Part shown: positions 58,079 through 64,000 of the stretch, in pieces
Numbering within the stretch: the stretch's first letter is position 1
Layout of the letters: each line of letters opens with the position of its first letter
Assembly: GCA_023213395.1 (NCBI GenBank)
Contig: CM041465.1
Coordinates: forward strand, 217,379,741 to 217,443,740
From: Cycas panzhihuaensis
Taxonomy: Eukaryota > Cycadophyta
DNA: 64,000 nt
Direction of reading: 5' to 3'
The notes under the pieces: generated by a model
What the model saw: the letters and a program-made list of their open reading frames with translations, nothing else
Told to the model about the DNA's origin: nothing
Databases searched by the model: none
Position numbers and translations under genes: made by a program

Positions 58079-59117
58079 CTATTACCGCTGTTATCATCAT
58101 CTTCTCTAGGACCACCTTTGACTCCTCCTACTCTGCCTGCCTCATCATCACTGTCCCACCCCACCCCTCTATATGGGTATGTTGTATAATTTTCCATAAT
58201 GAGGAGGTCCAGTGATGTTTCCTATACCAAGTGTCAGATGTGTACTTGATCCTCGGTCCCCCTGAACTAAGTCTGCCACATGTGGACCATGGGAGCCCAT
58301 ACTGAAATAGGGTTTGGCCCTCCTACCAGTGCCACCACTCTGAAGTGATAAAAAAACTAGCACTATAGCAATGTATTGTATGAAAAACCTCCTCTCTAGG
58401 TCATTATAATGATGTCTATCTAGGCGATTAGGTTCTTTGCTATTAGGGTGGCCCAGTCCATCCTCTCCCCAGCCTCACATCTCCTCACCATCTCCATCCA
58501 GCTACTGGGAATGTCCCTATAGTTCAGTTTCTAGGAAATCTAGAACATAATGCCCAGTGTAATCAACTTCCTCATCTAAGGAATTTATGACGTGACCATG
58601 CTTTGAATAGGTATCCCTCATCTCTCTGACCTGTCCTAACCTGTGAATAACATAGCAACCTCCCTGTGTGTGGTGTCATTGCTAGGTAATGCCCCTAGCG
58701 ACGCTAGTTCTCTTGCTACTTATACTCCTAAGAATCTCCAGATATCTCCTGGTGTGATAGTAATGTCCCCTACTTGGGGAGGTGAAATATGTGTCACCTA
58801 CAATCCCAGTGCAAGACGATATTGACCAACAGATGCTGATTCGAGGTATACTATGGCATCCTAATAACCTTTAGTAGGATGCATCTCCTTAGTATCTACC
58901 TGTCTCCTTGCGTGAGCATCTCTATGAAGCTCATCATCGCAACGCTAATGTTCTCGTAGTTATCCACCACGATAACCGCCTTTCAAACATCCAAGAACTA
59001 GTCATAACTCCTATGTATCTATCTGCCTACCTTTAGGACTACCTCTCACCCCTTCCTAGTTGAGTTTGGCAGTCCTTTGGGCCATCCGTTGCTATTTTAG
59101 TTGGGTGGTCTCTACCC

Positions 59118-59240
59118 TGCACTAAACTTCATGGTACCATAGAGTTCAACATGGGGCCCCACTAAGTTTTTAGCTTGAACTCAGTGGCCCCGTGGTAAAT
59201 TTTAGGGCATCTCAGTCTTTACCATGGGGCCAGTGACACC
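59118..59240 (-). promoter_or_regulatory. LTR-like palindromic module upstream of the antisense start
   Basis: It holds AAACTTCATGGTACCAT at 59124-59140, with perfect palindrome ATGGTACCAT (59131-59140), and GGGGCCCC at 59155-59162. The same text type (ATGGTACCAT, AAACTTCATGGTAC, then ATGGTAAATTT) occurs in the D LTR at 45141-45230. It starts about 35 bp upstream of the antisense ATG, so it could be an antisense promoter; no convincing TATA box is visible. Confidence 0.4.
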
Positions 59241-60248
59241 TCCCCATAAAAAGGGAGATTTCATTCTAAAGAAACCTAATTTTTTTTTTGGGTGGGCCAC
59301 ACTTAGGCCCACCAGGACTAGGGCTACCTAATACCCTAGTCCTCACTCTCTCTAGGCCCAATTCAGGCTCTAGCAGATCCTAATTAACCCTTAAGGGACC
59401 TAAAACTACCTAATAATAACTTAAAAACACTTAAACTTTAAATGACAAAATGGAAGGGGTAGGGGATGATCCACTCACTGGATCTAGCCTAGCTACCACC
59501 ATCTCATCTCCCAAGTCCTAATGGCTGTCTCTGTGCCTCGATCTAATGGTCTGATCTCCCTCTGTATGCCTCCGAAGTCAGATAGCGCTTTGCTACATAA
59601 GGAAAATGACTCAGAAAAGGGCTCTGAATCTAGCATGAGCCTATGAAAATGAATCTCGTTTTTGCCGAGTTTTCCTTATATGGGTGGGGACCCCAACATG
59701 CACCTCCTTTTCTCTTGTCATGATAGCCCTTGGGATTGTCTCTCTCCCCTTGTTACCTTTGCCTTCTGGGTCTGTCTCCCATTTTGCCTCTATGGCCCTC
59801 TTTTCTTCTCACCCTTTGGGTGCATTTATGGTGTCCCCTTTAGCCTTATGAGGCCCTTTCTGCCTTGATTTTTATGCCATATCTAAATATACCTATTTTA
59901 TACTCATTTGGCTTATTTTATCATCCTGAACCCATTTTTGTTACTTGTTCATGCCTTTGGGGCTCCCAAAGGAAATGCCTTCCCCATCTGGGATTGTGCC
60001 TCGCTCCCCTCAGTAACCTTTGGGATTTTAGAGGGGCTTGTTCACCACTATTTCCTTCCCATCCATCGGGTCGGTCTCCTCATCCTTAGGTAGCCTCATC
60101 TTTGGGTCCTCCTATCCTTTACAGCCTCCATCAATAGTCACTTGAGTCCCTTATGACTACTTCCTCCCATCGAGTCTTTTTTGCTCATCAACCCTACTGG
60201 CACTCCTTTTCCTTGATTCACCCTATCTAGACCTTTATTTCTTCTACC
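59241..60248 (+). other. D region before the second RNase H
   Basis: Non-coding at first, with a T run at 59281-59290. From about 59660 a plus-strand coding-like text (several overlapping open stretches, Pro/Phe/Leu-rich) may be the N-terminal extension of the second RNase H frame. No domain is recognised. Confidence 0.4.
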
Positions 60249-60760
60249 ATGACATTACTCATATTCACTAATGGTGGAAGCTATGGTCACCCAGGCCCCT
60301 TTGCCGCCATGTGGATCCTCTGTGACCCTTCCGGATACAACTTCATGCGTTCTAGGATCTTCCTGCCTGAAGCCACCAATAATGAAGTTGAATACATAAC
60401 TGTTATTGAGGCCCTTACGAATGCATTTTGCTTCCATCGTGGACCCATCATTCTCTTTTGTGACTCTTAGGTTATGGTGTCCCATCTCACCCAGGTCTAC
60501 CAGGTACATTGCCCACACCTGAGCGCCCTTGCCTCGAACACTAGGTCTCTTTTGGCATGCTTCTCTTCTGTTAATTTCTGATACATTCATCGGGATCATA
60601 ACGCTAAGGTGGATAGACTTGTTCATCTCATCCTTGGGCATTGCCTCCCTCTCCTCGATGATCCTCTTTGAGAGACTTGTCCAGTTGCTCAGGTGCCCAA
60701 GTCTCAGGTCATCTCTTCCTTCATATTGTGATCTGTTCACACCTCTAAAAGATGATTGCT
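60249..60760 (+). pseudogene. D second, archaeal-type RNase H
   Basis: TLLIFTNGGSYGHPGPFAAM at 60252-60311 (first Asp of DGGS is Asn at 60270-60272), ILCDPSGYNF, EATNNEVEYITVIEALTNAF near 60369 (Glu kept), ILFCDS near 60450 (Asp kept) then TAG (CAG-derivable), HLTQVYQVHCPHLSALAS near 60485 and YIHRDHNAKVDRLVHLI near 60583 (last Asp kept). This is the archaeal-type RNase H pattern, distinct from the RT-linked domain at 49300. It lies 9.3 kb after the integrase (4 kb without copia B). The 161-codon minus-strand frame here is a shadow. Confidence 0.88.
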
Positions 60761-61160
60761 AATGAGGTTAAACTATGGCAACCACCAGGTTTATTTCCTT
60801 ACTCCACTCTTAGCACCACTCTTAGCACATAACCCACATTATTTTGACTTGCTTATGCATATAGCATTGCATCTATAACATTTGTTTGATCATATTTGTG
60901 GTCACCACCATTCTTTTCTTGTACTCCTACGATGGGGGCATCCCCCTCATCTACTATCATTTCCAGTTGACTATAGGGAGACACATAGGCAACCCCTATG
61001 TTGTCTCTCCCTTGTCTCCATGCTCACATGTTACACCATGACACTCGTTGTCACCCTTAGCTCATACCAATGTTATATTTGTTTGTATATATATATTGCT
61101 AACATTGTATTGCTAGCATTTGCCATCGCATTGCACTTTTGAGTAACGAGGCTCTACTGC
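60761..61160 (+). other. D 3' untranslated region
   Basis: No coding trace; an 86-codon open stretch at 60882-61142 has no recognisable content. Confidence 0.5.
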
Positions 61161-61171
61161 TAAGGGGGCAG
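61161..61171 (+). other. Polypurine tract of D
   Basis: TAAGGGGGCAG immediately before TGTTTCTCAGC. Confidence 0.75.
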
Positions 61172-63302
61172 TGTTTCTCAGCTACCTGGAATGGGTATGG
61201 ACGAGTTGAATCAGGTAAGTAAGTATAGGTATGCTTCTATCCTTTGACTTGGTGAACTTCAGAATGGCAAATTAAAGCACCTCTTTGCTTTCATTGCATG
61301 ATTGACTTGTTTATTTATACAGCCATTATGCATCCATTACCTGATCATGCTACATGACATCATTTTAGCCTATGACAATCTAGGGATATTGATCCCAATG
61401 GAACTCTGTAACCCTCCTATAGGTCTCCATATTGCCCTAAGCACTGTTAAGCCCTTGTGACCCATTCACAACTATGTTGCCATACCTCAACCTCTAGCAC
61501 CTTGCCTAGGTGTCTTTGGTGTATGTTCATTCATTTATTAACCTTTTGGGAGTTTTAGGTCTTTGGTACTTCACCTGGCATAGGTCTCTTTGATCCCATG
61601 ACTATCCCCAGCCATTTGAATAGAGGGTCATACCTCCCAGGCCTGGGGTACCTCTCTTTCTGATCTCCTAACTCTTTTTTCTTTCATTTTTGTCTATGAT
61701 GTTGCCACACTGTGATAAAGATCACGGTATTTGTAAACTTTAGAGTACCAAGAAGTTTATCGTGGGGCAAGTGTCACACTTTATTTTTTAAAATCCATTG
61801 TGGCAAATTTCATATTTATTACAAAATTACCATGTGGCTGAGTTGTATTCCCAGGGCCAGCCGTACCCTAATTGCTCAATTGAGCTAGAGTTAGGTTTAA
61901 AACCCCAAAAAGGCCATCATTCTTTTTCTTTTTCTACTCTCTTCAATCTCTCTTCTCACTCATACATGACATCTCCTATAGAAATGCCCTGAAACCCTAG
62001 AGATATCAGCTCACCAATCTAAGATCAACCTCCTGCAACCTCAGATGCATAGTAGCAGGCCTAAGATAAGGCTACCTCAAGCAAGATGTGCTCCAAGATC
62101 ACCTCCAAGCATAAGAATCACACCTTGGTGAAGTTTCCTCTTTAGATTTGGTAGCCTCCATAGGGTTTCACCTACAAACCTTGCAGAGCTACCCTCTTCT
62201 CCTATTTCCTTAGGCAGATCTGCTCCTGATCTGCCCCCAATAGGTATTCCTCATCCCTTATTACATTTGGCTCCATTTAAATTGCTCAAAAGTGGTTGAA
62301 ATATCTTATAACATCCCTTGTTTCTCAGATTTCTATTGTACATAGGAGGCATTCCCTCCTCTTTCCATTCTTTTCTACCATTCCTTCCAGCTCTTCCCTA
62401 GTTTCCCAAGGAGGCAGTGAGGAAGAGGTTCCAAGAGGGTGAGTGAAAGGAGCCAAGGCAGGTTCCATAACCTAGCAAGGCCATCTCCTCAAGGGCAATC
62501 CCCTTCTCCCCCTCTCCTCTTTCTCCTCTATGCTTCCTTTGGGCTACCAAAGAGCTCCTGGAAGAGAGACCACCACTGGTAGTAGTGTACACAACCCATT
62601 ACTGTGCTTGCTCTAGCTTTATGAGCCTTGTATGGGCAGGAATTGCAACCCCTAGTCAGACCCTATTTTGCCTTTGGGTGTTAGATTAGTTTGAGGGTTG
62701 AAAAAGTTATGCATAACAACCTTTACAACATTAGCCATATTTACAACTTTGTTATAGCATATCACCCCTACGTTGGCTTTCATTCTACTGTCTTTACTTG
62801 CTATTTTTGTGATTGGGTAGTGTGGAGGTGTGTGGTTTGGGGGGGTTAGCCATTCCAAGGCTAACCACCTTTCCTCTCTTTTCTTGTTCTCCTTGCATAG
62901 AGAAAAGTTAAAGATTGGTTCTTAATGAAAAATTTCTCTTAGTTAAGGTATTTTGCTCATATTATTTTATGAACTTTATACACATATACATCTTGCTCCC
63001 TAATAGCCCCTTGGGAAAAGGAAATACCTTTTTATTGCAGGTTTTCCTCTTCGTTGCGTATGGAGGAGGAAGGAAATACATCAACCTAGGTACATTCTTT
63101 CCCTCTCCTTTGATATCAGTTTTGAGTCTTTTCACATAGTCTTTTCTGCCTTTCTTTTCTGCTCTTTTCCTTTTGATTTGGGGAAGGTAAGGAAGCCCTC
63201 GTCATCACTATATCACACTGCTCATATTTAGGGAAAAGAAAGAGGAAGGTGTGTGCAGCATAAGGGAACACACTCATCCAACCTCCCATTGTTCTAGGTA
63301 CA
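61172..63302 (+). repeat. 3' LTR of D (may extend further right)
   Basis: Aligns with 44593-46709 over about 2.1 kb. The alignment ends at CTAGGTACA, but this may only be where the left LTR was deleted; Tat LTRs can be longer. Confidence 0.82.
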
Positions 63303-64000
63303 TTGTTATTCTCCCCTTACCTCTTCGTTCCTCTCACTTAGAGTTTGTTTACTTACATGCATATACATAAAGGGAAAAGAGTAAAGTGAATTTGCATATT
63401 CTTACTTTGCTTACTCATTTAGAAATGTGCATAAAGTATAAGTCCCATCCACTTGCATTCTTGCTTGTTGCACACGTTTTTGCTTCACCTTGCATCTCAT
63501 GCGTCATGTTTGCAACTTTTTGACTAAGTCTTGTTTGCTTTTTTCCATTTGAAAATAAAAGGAGAATGAGGTCATCACATTACAGAGTAAACAAGAGTGC
63601 AATCCTTTTATGTTTTTCTTTCTATTTGGAAAAACATGACTTTATATTCCTCACTTGACCATACTACACAAAACACAACCTCTTACACACGGAACAGTTG
63701 AAACCCTTTTCATTGTTGCCTCATATCCCCAAGTCTGTCTTGGGTATAGTGACCTAAATAAGACTTTCCCTTTAGGTCACTCCCCCTTAGTCTTTATCAC
63801 ATCTACTTTAACTAGGTATTCTTAGTATACCCTTTAGGTTGATTATACTCGTGGGTTGGTCATCTAACCACCCTACTACGAGTGTGTGTCGTCCTCTTTG
63901 CTTGTTTGGGTATACCTTTCTCACACCCCTTTTATTCCATGTGGGGAGTCATTCCTTCACTTGCCTTTACCTCCCTCCTTTGGCCATCCAAGGGCAGGAG
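63303..64000 (+). other. Right-edge sequence, possible LTR continuation
   Basis: No gene. No similarity to sequence right of 46709. Either the remaining part of the D 3' LTR or host element C sequence. Confidence 0.4.

Larger units (their letters stand above)
57190..59085 (-). pseudogene. Antisense spliced gene inside element D
   Basis: Opposite to D. From a candidate ATG at 59085-59083, one frame runs to 57741 with no indel; I checked codon by codon from 58920 to 57741 and found 19 stops, 13 of them TAG, all C-to-T derivable. The first half has PPQVGDITITPGDIWRFLGV near 58783. Four or five 10-residue repeats (like ASPSRVAGGE) and an acidic segment follow. An interval 57740-57616 has GT-AG ends; removing it keeps the frame into a second exon with QLQGELDRTRVERVTL, a coiled-coil-like segment. 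From about 57190 the text seems to shift frame. I do not recognise the protein; a plant-mobile-domain-like N-terminal part is only a guess. Antisense genes in this place are known in some Tat elements (Grande, Retand). Confidence 0.75.
44593..63302 (+). mobile_element. Ty3/gypsy element D (Tat-like) with second RNase H and antisense gene
   Basis: The LTR at 44593-46709 is followed directly by protease, RT, RNase H and integrase to 50948; then a 3' part holding copia B, an antisense gene, a second RNase H, a purine tract and a second LTR from 61172. Gag, leader and primer site are missing. The LTR pair is roughly 88-90 % alike in the first 400 bp by eye. No target duplication was found; the right LTR may run past 63302. 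It is inserted in the tail of element C of the same family. Confidence 0.82.

Noticed and set aside
57935-58189. 84-codon plus-strand Pro/Ser-rich frame
   Set aside because: Mirror of the antisense repeat region; it does not extend, while the minus-strand frame continues for over 1 kb.
60255-60740. 161-codon minus-strand open frame
   Set aside because: It is the complement of the second RNase H of D, whose plus-strand motifs are clear.
1-64000. Host genes, tRNA or rRNA genes, CRISPR arrays
   Set aside because: None seen; the only tRNA-related sequences are 12-13 base primer sites of retrotransposons.

Overview
This is plant nuclear DNA, AT-rich and made almost entirely of decayed LTR retrotransposons of both Ty1/copia and Ty3/gypsy types. 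I found no host gene, tRNA, rRNA, CRISPR array or DNA transposon. The evidence for a plant is the initiator-Met primer sites (TGGTATCAGAGC and variants), copia gag-PR-INT-RT-RNH order, gypsy RT-RNH-INT order and a second, archaeal-type RNase H known from the plant Tat lineage. The density of nested insertions suggests a seed plant with a large genome; I cannot name the species. Nearly every reading frame is broken by stops that a single C-to-T change explains (CAG/CAA/CGA to TAG/TAA/TGA), the footprint of long methylation and deamination.

Left part (1-16.7 kb): the 3' end of an element with its LTR (1-775); two primer-site/LTR relics (about 2.27 and 3.40 kb); then a minus-strand copia element (here Ca) split into two halves (4286-5869 and 12608-15334) by a nearly complete Ty3/gypsy element (G1, 5870-12607) with 1.06-kb LTRs; then a relic 3' tail of a second copia family (15986-16690).

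Middle part (16.8-24.2 kb): a plus-strand copia (E, 16790-20606) of the same family as Ca, an RNase H tail of another copia (H, 21129-21395), a degenerate tandem repeat, and a minus-strand copia RNase H tail (F, 23707-24165).

Right part (24.2-64 kb): one nest of insertions. F is interrupted by gypsy element C (from about 24214). C contains a complete copia (A, 35395-42892, 311-bp LTRs) and is interrupted again near its end by gypsy element D (44593 to at least 63302) of the same family. D contains a complete copia (B, 51445-56735) with a perfect ATACA target duplication.

The most interesting system is the C/D gypsy family. Both copies keep the usual RT-linked RNase H with its first catalytic Asp lost, and both carry a second archaeal-type RNase H far downstream of the integrase. 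D also holds a long antisense gene between integrase and second RNase H (minus strand, 59085 to about 57190). Its first exon stays in one frame for about 1.3 kb. A 125-bp AT-rich interval with GT-AG ends, when removed, joins this frame exactly to a second, coiled-coil-like frame. A palindromic module also present in the D LTR lies directly upstream of the antisense start and could be its promoter.
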